A DNA stretch of 64,000 nt from NCBI GenBank assembly GCA_035079385.1, contig JAVHKY010000012.1:2276501-2340500 (forward strand), given 5' to 3'. Under the pieces are notes generated by a model that was not told where the DNA came from, ran no database searches, and saw only the letters and a program-made list of their open reading frames with translations. Shown here one piece after another: positions 14,413 through 26,000 of this stretch; the stretch's first letter is position 1; each line of letters begins with the position of its first letter. This DNA comes from Aspidiotus rigidus. Taxonomy: Eukaryota; Arthropoda; Insecta; Hemiptera; Diaspididae. The translations under genes were made by a program, and so were the position numbers.

Positions 14413-17290
14413 TCTGTGTGAACACTGATGTTCAGTCATAATTTTTCGAAAAAATTTTCCCAAATTGAGCAGATTTCTTCACTCTGGACATATTATGAGG
14501 CGGGGGGTTATATCCAGCCAAAATTGTATTCGCAATGATTTTCCTGGAGGAACAATGAGATGACAAGAGGAACGTTATGTTTGAACAATGATCTTCAGTC
14601 ATAATTTTTTGAAGAATTTATTTTGAATTGAGCAAATTTCTTCAGTCCTGACATATTATGAGGTAGGGGGTTGTATCCAGCCAAAATTGTATTCGCAATG
14701 ATTTTCCTGGAGGAACAATAAGATGACAAGAGGAACGTTATGTTTGAACAATGGTGTTCAGTCATAATTTTTTGAAAAAATTATTCTGAATTGAGCAAAT
14801 TTTTTCAGTCTGGACATATTATGCGACAGGGGATGGTATTCAGCCAAAATTGAATGCAACAATTTCCCTGGAGGCACTGCAATGACATGAAAAGACCAAA
14901 GTTATGTTTGAACAATGATGTTCAGTCATAATTTTTTGAAAAAATTATTCTGAATTGAGCAAATTTCTTCACCCTGGACATATTAAGAGGCGGGAGGTTA
15001 TATCCAGCCAAAATTGTATTCGCAATGATTTCCCTGGAGGAACAATGAGATGACAAGAGGAACGTTATGTTTGAACAATGATGTTCAGTCATAATTTTTT
15101 GAAAAAATTATTCTGAATTGAGCAAATTTTTCAAGTCTGGACATATTATGAGACAGGGGATGGTATTCGGCCAAAATTGAATGCAACAATTTCCCTGGAG
15201 GCACTGCAATGACATGAAAAGACCAAAGTTATGTTTGAACAATGACGTTCGGTCATAATTTTTTGAAAAAATTATTCTGAATTGAGCAAATTACTTCAGT
15301 GTGAACATATTATGAGGTAGGGGGTTGTATCTGGCCAAAAATGTATTCGCAATGATTTCCCTGGAGGAACAATGAGATGACAAGAGGAACGTTATGTTTG
15401 AACAATGATGTTCAGTCATAATTTTTTGAAAAAATTATTCTGAATTGAGCAAATTTTTCAAGTCTGGACATATTATGAGACATGGTATTCGGCCAAAATT
15501 GAATGCAACAATTTCCCTGGAGGCACTGCAATGACATGAAAAGACCAAAGTTATGTTTGAACAATGATGTTCAGTCATAATTTTTTGAAAAAATTATTCT
15601 GAATTGAGCAAATTTCTTCAGTCATGACATATTATGAGGTAGGGGGTTGTATCCAGCCAAAATTGTATTCGCTATGATTTTCCTGGAGGAACAATAAGAT
15701 GACAAGAGGAAAGTTATGTTTGAACAATGATGTTCAGTCATAATTTTTTGAATAAATTATTCTGAATTGAGCAAATTACTTCAGTGTGGACATATTATGA
15801 GGTAGGGGGTTGTATCCGGCCAAAAATGTATTCGCAATGATTTTCCTGGAGGATCAATAAGATGACAAGAGGAAATTTATGTTTGAACAATGATGTTCAG
15901 TCATAATTTTCTAAAAAATTTATTCTGAATTGAGCAAATTTCTTCAGTCTGGACATATTATGAGGTAGGGGGTTGTATCCAGCCAAAATTGTATTCGTAA
16001 TGATTTTCCTGGAGGAACAATAAGATGACAAGAGGAAAGTTATGTTTGAACAATGATGTTCAGTCATAATTTTTTGAAAAATTTATTCTGAATTGAGCAA
16101 ATTTCTTCAGTCCGGACATATTATGAGGTAGGGGGTTGTATCCAGCCAAAATTGTATTCGCAATGATTTTCCTGGAGGAACAATAAGATGACAAGAGGAA
16201 AGTTATGTTTGAACAATGGTGTTCAGTCATAATTTTTTGAAAAAATTAATCTGAATTGAGCAAATTTTTTCAGTTTGGACATATTATGCGACAGGGGGTG
16301 GTATTCAGCCAAAATTAAATGCAACAATTTCCCTGGAGGCACTGCAATGACATGAAAAGACCAAAGTTATGTTTGAACAATGATGTTCAGTCATAATTTT
16401 TTGAAAAAATTATTCTGAATTGAGCAAATTACTTCAGTGTGAACATATTATGAGGTAGGGGGTTGTATCTGGCCAAAAATGTATTCGCAATGATTTCCCT
16501 GGAGGAACAATGAGATGACAAGAGGAACGTTATGTTTGAACAATGATGTTCAGTCATAATTTTTTGAAAAAATTATTCTGAATTGAGCAAATTTTTCAAG
16601 TCTGGACATATTATGAGACAGGGGATGGTATTCGGCCAAAATTGAATGCAACAATTTCCCTGGAGGCACTGCAATGACATGAAAAGACCAAAGTTATGTT
16701 TGAACAATGATGTTCAGTCATAATTTTTTGAAAAATTTATTCTGAATTGAGCAAATTTCTTCAGTCCTGACATATTATGAGGTAGGGGGTTGTATCCAGC
16801 CAAAATTGTATTCGCAATGATTTTCCTGGAGGAACAATAAGATGACAAGAGGAAAGTTATGTTTGAACAATGGTGTTCAGTCATAATTTTTTGAAAAAAA
16901 TAATCAGAATTGAGCAAATTTTTTCAGTCTGGACATATTATGCGACAGGGGGTGGTATTCAGCCAAAATTAAATGCAACATTTTCCCTGGAGGCACTGCA
17001 ATGACATGAAAAGACCAAAGTTATGTTTGAACAATGATGTTCAGTCACAATTTTTTGAAAAAATTATTCTGAATTGAGCAATTTACTTCAGTGTGGACAT
17101 ATTATGAGGTAGGGGGTTCCGGCCAAAAATGTATTCGCAATGATTTTCCTGGAGGATCAATAAGATGACAAGAGGAAAGTTATGTTTGAACAATGATGTT
17201 CAGTCATAATTTTTTGAAAAATTTATTCTGAATTGAGCAAATTTCTTCAGTCTGGACATATTATGTGGTAGGGGGTTGTATCCTGCCAAA
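14413..17290. repeat. Truncated copy of the 3421-bp higher-order unit
   Basis: This segment repeats 10992-13870 at a distance of 3421 bp with only isolated substitutions, for example at ~13232 versus 16653. Similarity to the ordered unit stops near 17283-17360, where the monomer series changes. Confidence 0.8.
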
Positions 17291-20283
17291 ATTGTATTCG
17301 CAATGATTTTCCTGGAGGAACAATAAGATGACAAGAGGAAAGTTATGTTTGAACAATGGTGTTCAATCATAATTTTTTGAAAAATTTATTTTGAATTGAG
17401 CAAATTTCTTCAGTCCTGACATATTATGAGGTAGGGGGTTGTATCCAGCCGAAATTGTATTCGCAATGATTTTCCTGGAGGAACAATGAGATGACAAGAG
17501 GAACGTTATGTTTGAACAATGGTGTTCAGTCATAATTTTTTGAAAAAATTATTCTGAATTGAGCAAATTTTTTCAGTCTGGACATATTATGCGACAGGGG
17601 GTGGTATTCAGCCAAAATTAAATGCAACAATTTCCCTGGAGGCACTGTAATGACCTGAAAAGACCAAAGTTATGTTTGAACAATGATGTTCAGTCATAAT
17701 TTTTTGAAAAAATTATTCTGAATTGAGCAAATTTCTTCAGTGTGGACATATTATGAGGTAGGGGGTTGTATCCAGCCAAAATTGTATTCGCAATGATTTT
17801 CCTGGAGGAACAATGAGATGACAAGAGGAACGTTATGTTTGGACAATGATGTTCAGTCATAATTTTTTGAAAAATTTATTCTGAATTGAGCAAATTTTTT
17901 CAGTCTGGACATATTATGAGACAGGGGATGGTATTCAGCCAAAATTGAATGCAACAATTTCCCTCGAGGCACTGCAATGATATGAAAAGGCCAAAGTTAT
18001 GTGTGAACACTGATGTTCAGTCATAATTTTTTTAAAAAATTTTCTCAAATTGAGCATATTTCTTCACTCTGGACATATTAAGAGGCGGGGGGTTATATCC
18101 AGCCAAAATTGTATTCGCAATGATTTTCCTGGAGGAACAATAAGATGACAAGAGGAAAGATATGTTTGAACAATGGTGTTCATTCATAAATTTTTGAAAA
18201 AATTAATCTGACTTGAGCAAATTTTTTCAGTCTGGACATATTATGTGACAGGGGGTGGTATTCAGCCAAAATTAAATGCAACAATTTCCCTGGAGGCACT
18301 GCAATGACATGAAAAGACCAAACTTATGTTTGAACAATGATGTTCAGTCATAATTTTTTGAAAAATTTATTTTGAATTGAGCAAATTACTTCAGTGTGGA
18401 CATATTATGAGGTAGGGGGTTGTATCCGTTCAAAAATGTATTCGCAATGATTTTCCTGGAGGATCAATAAGATGACAAGAGGAAAGTTATGTTTGAACAA
18501 TGATGTTCAGTCATAATTTTTTGAAAAATTTATTCTGAATTGAGCAAATTTCTTCAGTCTGGACATATTATGAGGTAGGGGGTTGTATCCAGCCGAAATT
18601 GTATTCGTAATGATTTTCCTGGAGGAACAATGAGATGACAAGAGGAAAGTTATGTTTGAACAATGGTGTTCAGTCATAATTTTTTGAAAAATTTATTCTG
18701 AATTGAGCAAATTTCTTCAGTCTGGACATATTATGCGACAAGGGATGGTATTCAGCGAAAATTGAATGCAACAATTTCCCTGGAGGCACTGCAATGACAT
18801 GAAAATACCAAAGTTATGTGTGAACACTGATGTTCAGTGATAATTTCTTGAAAAAATTTTCCCAAATTGAGCAGATTTCTTCACTCTGGACATATTATGA
18901 GGCGGGGGGTTATATCCAGCCAAAATTGTATTCGCAATGATTTTCCTGGAGGAACAATGAGACGACAAGAGGAACGTTATGTTTGGACAATGATGTTCAG
19001 TCATAATTTTTTGAAAAATTTATTCTGAATTGAGCAAATTTTTTCAGTCTGGACATATTATGAGACAGGGGATGGTATTCAGCCAAAATTGAATGCAACA
19101 ATTTCCCTCGAGGCACTGCAATGATATGAAAAGGCCAAAGTTATGTGTGAACACTGATGTTCAGTCATAATTTTTTTTAAAAATTTTCTCAAATTGAGCA
19201 TATTTCTTCACTCTGGACATATTAAGAGGCGGGGGGTTATATCCAGCCAAAATTGTATTCGCAATGATTTTCCTGGAGGAACAATAAGATGACAAGAGGA
19301 AAGATATGTTTGAACAATGGTGTTCAGTCATAAATTTTTGAAAAAATTAATCTGAATTGAGCAAATTTTTTCAGTCTGGACATATTATGTGACAGGGGGT
19401 GGTATTCAGCCAAAATTAAATGCAACAATTTCCCTGGAGGCACTGCAATGACATGAAAAGACCAAAGTTATGTTTGAACAATGATGTTCAGTCATAATTT
19501 TTTGAAAAATTTATTTTGAATTGAGCAAATTACTTCAGTGTGGACATATTATGAGGTAGGGGGTTGTATCCAGCCAAAATTGTATTCGCAATGATTTTCC
19601 TGGAGGAACAATAAGATGACAAGAGGAACGTTATGTTTGAACAATGACGTTCAGTCATAATTTTTTGAAAAATTTATTCTGAATTGAGCAAATTTCTTCA
19701 CTCTGGACATATTATGAGGTAGGGGGTTGTATCCAGCCAAAATTGTATTCGCAATGATTTTCCTGGAGGAACAATAAGATGACAAGAGGAACGTTTTGTT
19801 TGAACAATGATGTTCAGTTATAATTTTTTGAAAAAATTATTCTGAATTCAGCAAATTTTTTCAGTCTGGACATATTATGCGACAAGGGATGGTATTCAGC
19901 CAAAATTGAATGCAACAATTTCCCTGGAGGTACTGCAATGATATGAAAAGACCAAAGTTATGTGTGAACACTGATGTTCAGTCATAATTTTTTGAAAAAA
20001 TTTTCCCAAATTGAGCAGATTTCTTCACTCTGGACATATTATGAGGCGGGGGGTTATATCCAGCCAAAATTGTATTCGCAATGATTTTCCTGGAGGAACA
20101 ATGAGATGACAAGAGGAACGTTATGTTTGAACAATTATGTTCAGTCATAATTTTCTGAAAAAATTTTCCCGAATTGAGCAGATTTCTTCACTCTGGATAT
20201 ATTATGAGGCGGGGGGTTATATCCAGCCAAAATTGTATTCGCAATGATTTTCCTGGAGGAACAAAGAGATGTCAAGAGGAATG
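17291..20283. repeat. Diverged edge of the satellite with a 7-monomer repeat
   Basis: Monomers here are less homogeneous than to the left. The variant TTCCCTCGAGGCACTGCAAT occurs near 17958 and again near 19102. This spacing of 1144 bp is seven monomers, and the monomers between follow the same order. The last recognisable monomer fades at ~20283 into unrelated sequence. Diverged monomers at an array edge are expected where homogenisation is weaker. Confidence 0.8.
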
Positions 20284-21205
20284 TCGCTTTAACTGCCGAA
20301 TTCCTGCATGGACATCGCTCTCACCCCTCTGCAGCAGTCCCGTGAACTTTGGCTCATTAGATAGCCTGTACTTGACTTAGTTGGCACCTTATTAGAACGT
20401 ACCCGGGAAAATAAGGTCTTATACTAATGTCTATTATTCTGTCGTTATGGGGGCTAGGGAGTGGGGATTAGGAAGTTGTTGTTCTATATAATGTTTCCAA
20501 GTCGTCTGCAACAAAAGTGGCCTTGAAAAAATACTCTGAAAAATTTTTCAAATAATTTTGTCCATCTACAATGGTAAATTCTCAATTTCGACCAAAAATT
20601 TCTTTCAGACCCTTGAACTGCCGAATTTCTACATTGACGTTTCAAATATATCGCTCTCACCCCTCTGCAGCAGTTGCCCGGACTTTTGCTCATTAGATAG
20701 CCTGTACTTGACCTTAGTTGGCACCTTATCAGAACGTACCCGGGAAAATAAGGTCTTACACTATAATGTCTATTATTCAGTCGTTATGGAGGCTAGGGAG
20801 TGGGGATTAGGAAGTGGTTGTTCTATATAATGTTTCCAAGTCGTCTGCAACAAAAGTGGCCTTCAAAAAATACTCCGAAATATATTTTGCGAAATTCTCT
20901 TCAACTTTCAGGTGAGAATAATCAACATCTACACTGATATGTCTTGGTGAATTTTCAGATACTGCCGAAAATTTTTTTCAGTCACTTGAACTGCCAAATT
21001 TCTTCATTGACAATTCAAATACATCGCTCTGATCCTCCTGCAGCAGTCGCCCAGACTTCGGCTCATTATAGATATTCCGTACTCGACCTTAGTGGGCACC
21101 TTAATAGAAGGTACCTGGGACAATAAGGTCTCAAACTAAGGTCTATTATTCGATCGTTATGGAGGCTAGGGAGTAGGGATTAGATAGTGATTGTTTTAGA
21201 TAATA

Positions 21206-21769
21206 CAGTGAACTCCGCTCATTGGAATCGAGTTGGGACTAGAGCAATGTAATTCAATTAACCGAAAAATTCTTATAAGCGAAAATGGTAAAAAAAAACT
21301 ACACTTTTTTCTCAATAACATTGAATCAAACCAATAGCCCTCGTGCAGCTCTAGTGCTCGTAAAAATAAAAAAAAAAAATGATTGAGATTACAAAATAAT
21401 ATGTTGATTTACCTCAACTAAAAGTAGTAATCAATCTTTTTTACCTAAATTTTTTTTTTTTTCATTTGTTTTTGGTACTTGTTAAGCTGATGTTTCTTAT
21501 TTTTGGTTATTTTTTATCAGTTTAGGTCAATTTCGGTCGTGATTGGTCATTTTTAGGTCGTTATTTTCTCAATTTCGGCCATTAGTTGGTTGTGTTTCAA
21601 CGTTTTACGTCGATTTTTGTGGAAATCTCAATTAGATTAAACGGGCTTATAATTACAATGAGCGGTAAATTTTACACCGTAAAGGATAAATCCGTTCCGT
21701 TCTAGCCGAATTCAATTCAATTATCCGGATTTTTCTACTAAGAGGGATTCCAATAAGCGGAGTTTACTG
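21206..21769. mobile_element. Non-autonomous pogo/Tc1-type inverted-repeat element (MITE)
   Basis: The left end, CAGTGAACTCCGCTCATTGG, is mirrored by the right end, whose reverse complement is CAGTAAACTCCGCTTATTGG. That gives more than 20 bp of terminal inverted repeat with few mismatches. Both sides are flanked by TA (21204-21205 and 21770-21771), and the surrounding tandem repeat is cleanly interrupted. TA duplication with CAGT-type ends is typical of the pogo/Tigger branch of Tc1/mariner. There is no transposase, so this is a 564-bp non-autonomous copy. A short A-tailed retroelement fragment is nested at about 21333-21381. Confidence 0.85.
21333..21381 (+). mobile_element. 3' tail fragment of a non-LTR retroelement
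   Basis: The string CCAATAGCCCTCGTGCAGCT, then CTAGTGCTCGTAAAAATAAA and an A-rich run, matches the 3' end of the minus-strand non-LTR element at 43085-43140. A related tail lies at 33660-33716. It is read as a severely 5'-truncated insertion nested in the inverted-repeat element. No target-site duplication is obvious. Confidence 0.6.
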
Positions 21770-21786
21770 TATTTCCAAATTGTCTG

Positions 21787-22083
21787 CTAAAAAATTTTAC
21801 AAAATTTTGCAATGATTTTGTTCTCAAACGAAGGTGAATATTCGGAATACGAGTAGCCTATCGAGAATCTCGAAGTTAATGATGAGTGAGAATGAATGAA
21901 CACGGTATTTTCTATTCGCTCGTCTTTCTTGTAAAATTCAAACGGAATGCCACATAAAAGAATTTTTAAATTATGACGATCTCGTGATATTTGTACAAAA
22001 TTATCGAAGGTGATCTCATAATGATGTTTGTTTCTAATTTTCAATATCAAATCGATCGATGGCACATGCTTCACTGAGTTCAT
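21787..22083 (-). pseudogene. Unrecognised open frame within a dispersed repeat
   Basis: A 98-codon frame of unknown family starts just after the interrupted border repeat. Its middle part (FEFYKKDER and following) resembles a translation of 51950-52070 on the plus strand (FEFYKKKERK). The two loci also match at the DNA level over about 130 bases. Two decayed, related copies in unrelated surroundings suggest a repeat family or an old processed copy rather than a functional gene. No function is proposed. Confidence 0.3.
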
Positions 22084-22790
22084 TTATTAAAAGTGATCGT
22101 GAAATAGCTGAAAGGAAAAAAAAATCATTCTCCTTGAGGTAGCACTCCGAGCAAATTGGTAGCGAGACTAATACAATTAAATACAATGACAAAGACTTAG
22201 TTTAAAATGCTGGTATACTGTTATTGATACTAATTTTCCACAAGATGCAGCAATGAACACTTTGTTAACAAACTCAATTTTTTGTACAATTATGAACACT
22301 CACCTGTTCTGTTATCATTGCATCTCTACTATCCGTACATCAAACCAGCGGAGGATGCAAGTACACATACCTTATGAAAAATAAAATCTAAATAAATTTC
22401 GACCATGGCTGCACTGTGCCAGAAACATTTCCACAACGTTTCATAAATTTCATTGTTATGAAACTGTAAAACTGAAACATCGGTCGAAATAGGTACGGAT
22501 TGGAATTATGCCACCGCTTCACTAAATTTACCACCACATCACGTGTTTGTTTACATTCTTGAGAATACCTCTAGCGCCTTAGCTGAACTACTGATAACAA
22601 AGTCAAACAATGTGATTATCAAGTAGAAGTAGCCAAACCGAAGAACCGATAGTCTTAGACGCCGATAGTAAGCCGATAGTCATCCGATAAAATAATCTTC
22701 CGAGGTTTTCAGACACGGACAGAACACGGAATGTAAAACGTTAACGAAAATATGTGCTTTGGATCGTAGTTATCATCTTGCATTCGCGAA
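22084..22790. other. Non-coding stretch upstream of the zinc-finger gene
   Basis: No gene is seen. The motif GCCGATAGT is repeated twice near 22660-22680. A possible 5' untranslated exon ends at GCGAAAG before GTAACA at ~22790. A second possible untranslated exon runs from 22914 (after TTTTCAG) to 22978 (before GTGAGT), just before the coding start at 23013. This region may contain the promoter of that gene, but no TATA box is convincing. Confidence 0.35.
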
Positions 22791-23012
22791 AGGTAACAGC
22801 GAGCCCGTATTATGAAAAATAAGGGTTTGAAGGAAACTGAAACGAGTAACTTAAAATTTCTTTCTGATATCTAGTTTCAAAGCTAATAATTCAATTGCAC
22901 GTCTAATTTTCAGGAGAATCTTCGAATGAGATTCTTCAGTTTGCTGCCCGTTGTTTCTTGGAAATAGAGCGTATTCAAGTGAGTTCTGAAGTATTTTAGT
23001 TTTTCACAAGGC

Positions 23013-26000
23013 ATGGCAGTGGCACCAGAAACAGCTCAGGAGGTATGTTTTTCTAAAGATTTGATATGTATTATGAGAATTTCATACCTACAATGTTCTT
23101 ATTTCTTCTGCATTCTCACAAGGTGCAGGTTTATCTCTTGGAACCGACGGAATTGGAGATGGAATCTTTTCTCTATACGAGAATCGGAACCGGAGAGAAA
23201 GTGAGTTGAAATTTGAAATAGATTTTAAACAGCCACGAGGTTTGCTCGTAATTCATAATTTTGTTCTCGCAAACTCATGTGTTGCCTATATTTCGTCGTA
23301 AAAAGTAGGATGGTCGACTGTTCAGTAAGGAAAGAGAAACTTTCATCGTCGCAGTCCATGTCAAACCCGATACTACTGAATATCGTAGAAAAAGTTCACG
23401 ATTTCAATGGGTTTCAGAATTTCTTCACTAAACAATGCAATTTTTGTTGAACAGGTCGAGGAGATTGATGTGTTGGCAATGGGTGACCAAGAAATAAAAG
23501 AAGAGAAAGAACAAGAAATAAAAGAAGAGAAGAAGGATCAAGAAATAAAAGAAGAGAAGGAGGATCAAGAAATAAAAGAAGAAAAGAACAATCCAGAGTA
23601 TGATGTGAGTATCCTGTCTACTATTTACATAATGAGTTGAATCCATATTAGTACAGAATTCTGGAATTTATGAAACTAATTAAAACACCATTAATGAAGT
23701 TGAAGCCTAGGCGTAATGTTCTTGTGGTAATAATGATATAAGGTGCCGCATTAGAGTGTACTATTTTGTAGCTGTAGTAAATATTAAATAAGCTATTCTC
23801 AGTACAGAAGAAATAAGTCTGAATTGAATAATTGGGGAGTGGCAAGTATAGATGAATGAATCATTTTTTTTTCTAATGATATCATCTTTCAATTCCTCGT
23901 TGTTTTGTTTTGTTTTTTTTTTTTGTCATTGAATAACTGATGGTGATCAGAAATGGAATAATAATTCGGAAGACTCGATCACATTTGAAAAGGATAATGT
24001 CAAAAGGCTAGTTTCTTGATGGAAAGTTTACTTTGGTTTTCAATTCTTACGTTTGTTAAAATTGATTACTTGATAATGATCATCGTACCTACTGAATTTA
24101 GATATTGTTCTCTTATTTGATCCACTGTTTTTTTTTTTTTCTTCCTCTTCTTGATTAATCGATAAGGATTTGTCTTCAATCTAATCCGTTGTTTTCTTTT
24201 TCTTCTTGATAAATCTATTAGAGGGAAGTGTTTCTCAAAGCTTGTGACTGTTTTTTCGGGTATTGTGTCTCGGGTATGTCTTTAAATAGGTAAGCATCGA
24301 ACCTATTAATCGTTGACATTTCTTTCGGAAATGGCTCTATTCTAGATTGGGTGATCATTTCGATTTTCTTCTTTGTTTATGGAGTAAATCTGAGCAAGAG
24401 TGAATTGAATAGCAACCCTGAAATTGCTTCTTCAAAATATGTATTTGTATTCAAAATAATCGATTGTGATTATTATTTATCTGCTGGCAAGAAAAGAAGG
24501 ATTTTGTACGAAAATTAGGAGCTTCTACGCTAGCTGGGAAAACGATGTCTAGTTAGCTTCCTAAATAGAGCTTAAAATCTTGGACAAGTCTCATATCTCG
24601 TTCAAGATGCAGCGTTGACTTTCTTTAAGCTTTTCAGAAGAATATATTCCTACCGAAAACGCAATTTTTTCCCCATTTATCAATTCCCCTGCTAAGTTCC
24701 GTTCTTTCTAGAAGAATCTGTGCTCGAAATTTTTACTGGTCTTCTGATGACACCATTTGGTTTCCGAAGAATGCGCCTGACATAACTTGATCAGTAACAG
24801 GCTACTCGATGAAAAAGCTTGACAAGTATTCAAATTGCTACTCTGGATATGGTGTTAGTTTCTTATTGTGGAAAAATCAATTAACTTATAGTTATAAGAA
24901 ATGATCCTGTACGTCTCATGATCTTTATTGTGTTAAAAAATTCTGTCGTATCAAGCAGTGGTTCGCCCAAATCAACTTTTATTAAGATGTACTAATTCGA
25001 AAGTTTGTTATAATTTCTTTGTGAACAAATTTTCTTTGTCTTAATCGTCCCTCCAGATACATCTTAGTGTCTCGTCTATTCTCTGGGTTAACTATTGAGT
25101 CAGCGTGCTCACTCTATTAGATATATTTTAACGCATGATTGTTATATTATAAATTATTATTTTTTTTTCTTTCGTAATTTTCTGACACAGGTAGAATATT
25201 TTAGTTCTCCAATTCTTCGTGAAATTTTACCAAATGAAACATCTACCAGATCTCAATATCATGTGCTACCTATCCCCCAAATGGTACAACCAAAGAACAT
25301 ACTCGACGAAGAAATGTCTCCTCATGTTCAGGATCTAAATAATGATGCTGAAAGTGCTTTCTCTTCGCTGATTGACAGGGCAGACTTCAACCAGCGGGTG
25401 AAAGAACAAAGAGGAGATTGTTTAAGTTCTGATAAACCAACTGCTTGTGTTGAAGGTTTTCTCATCTGTGCTAAATGCGACAAACAATTTATATCTAAGA
25501 CCACTCTTATTAGACATATAAAAATTCATGACCTACAGTTTGGTGTAACAAGAAACAGAAATGACTTCACTGAGTGCAATGATGTTGGCGACTCAAGAAA
25601 ATTTAATCAGCAAATGAAAAAAGAGTGTCTGGATTCCAAAAGTTCTGATAAATCAACTGCTCACATTGAAAAAAGTGTTTTTATCTGCGCTGAATGCGAC
25701 AAAAAATTCACATCGAGGACTACTCTTATTAGACACATAAAAGGTCATGCCTTAAAGTTTGGCGTGACGAGAGAAAGAAATGATTTCACCAAAAGCAATG
25801 ATATTGGAGATTCTTTTTCTTGCGCTAGTTGTCAGAAGATTTTTAGATTCAAAGCTGATCTTATTGGGCATGTGAAAAAACATCAACGTGATCATGATGT
25901 TTCTGGAAAAAGTCGTTTGAAAGACAATTTATTTTCTTGCGGTTATTGCAGTGATATGTTCAAATTGAAATCTGCTCTTATCTCACATATAAGAAAACAT

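Larger units (their letters stand above)
1..20283. repeat. Satellite array of ~163-bp monomers
   Basis: Head-to-tail monomers are visible from base 1 to about 20283. Equivalent points fall at 1, 164, 327 and 491, giving a 163-164 bp period and roughly 124 monomers. Two monomer flavours recur. Type A carries TTGTATTCGCAATGATTT and GATGACAAGAGGAA. Type B carries TTGAATGCAACAATTTCC and GACATGAAAAGACC. Both share the core TTCAGTCATAATTTTTTGAA and GGACATATTATG. The array continues to the left of the window. Short open frames of 60-92 codons recur inside it at the repeat period and are by-products of the monomer, not genes. A (peri)centromeric or heterochromatic location is inferred from the organisation, not shown. 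Confidence 0.97.
20291..21830. repeat. Border tandem repeat, ~325-373 bp unit, about three copies
   Basis: AACTGCC(G/A)AATTYC recurs at 20291, 20616 and 20989. It is followed each time by ATCGCTCT, CTGCAGCAGT, GATAGCCTGTACTTGAC or a variant, GGCACCTTA and TCTATTATTC. The third copy is split by the inverted-repeat element at 21206-21769 and resumes with TATTTCCAAATTGTCTGC at 21770, matching GTTTCCAAGTCGTCTGC of the other copies. No coding potential is recognised. Confidence 0.75.

Noticed and set aside
934..16917. Recurring 67-92 codon minus-strand frames in the satellite
   Set aside because: They recur exactly at the satellite period, include the repeat's own variants, and have no domain or start context. 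They are repeat by-products.
1..20283. Possible CRISPR-like or LTR array
   Set aside because: Monomers abut directly with no unique spacers and vary throughout. It is a eukaryotic satellite.
20174..21126. Short plus-strand frames in the border repeat
   Set aside because: They repeat with the ~340-370 bp unit and show no domain.
22979..23010. A 32-bp intron just before the zinc-finger start codon
   Set aside because: GTGAGT and CACAAG borders exist, but 32 bp is too short for a normal insect intron. It is more likely unspliced 5' UTR.
23428..23646. Minus-strand frame rich in Phe/Leu over exon 3
   Set aside because: It is the antisense of the QEIKEEK-coding repeat and has no independent support.
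23950..24010. Extra coding exon in intron 3 of zinc-finger copy 1
   Set aside because: It is a short open stretch after an AG, but no usable donor follows and there is no counterpart in the paralogue.
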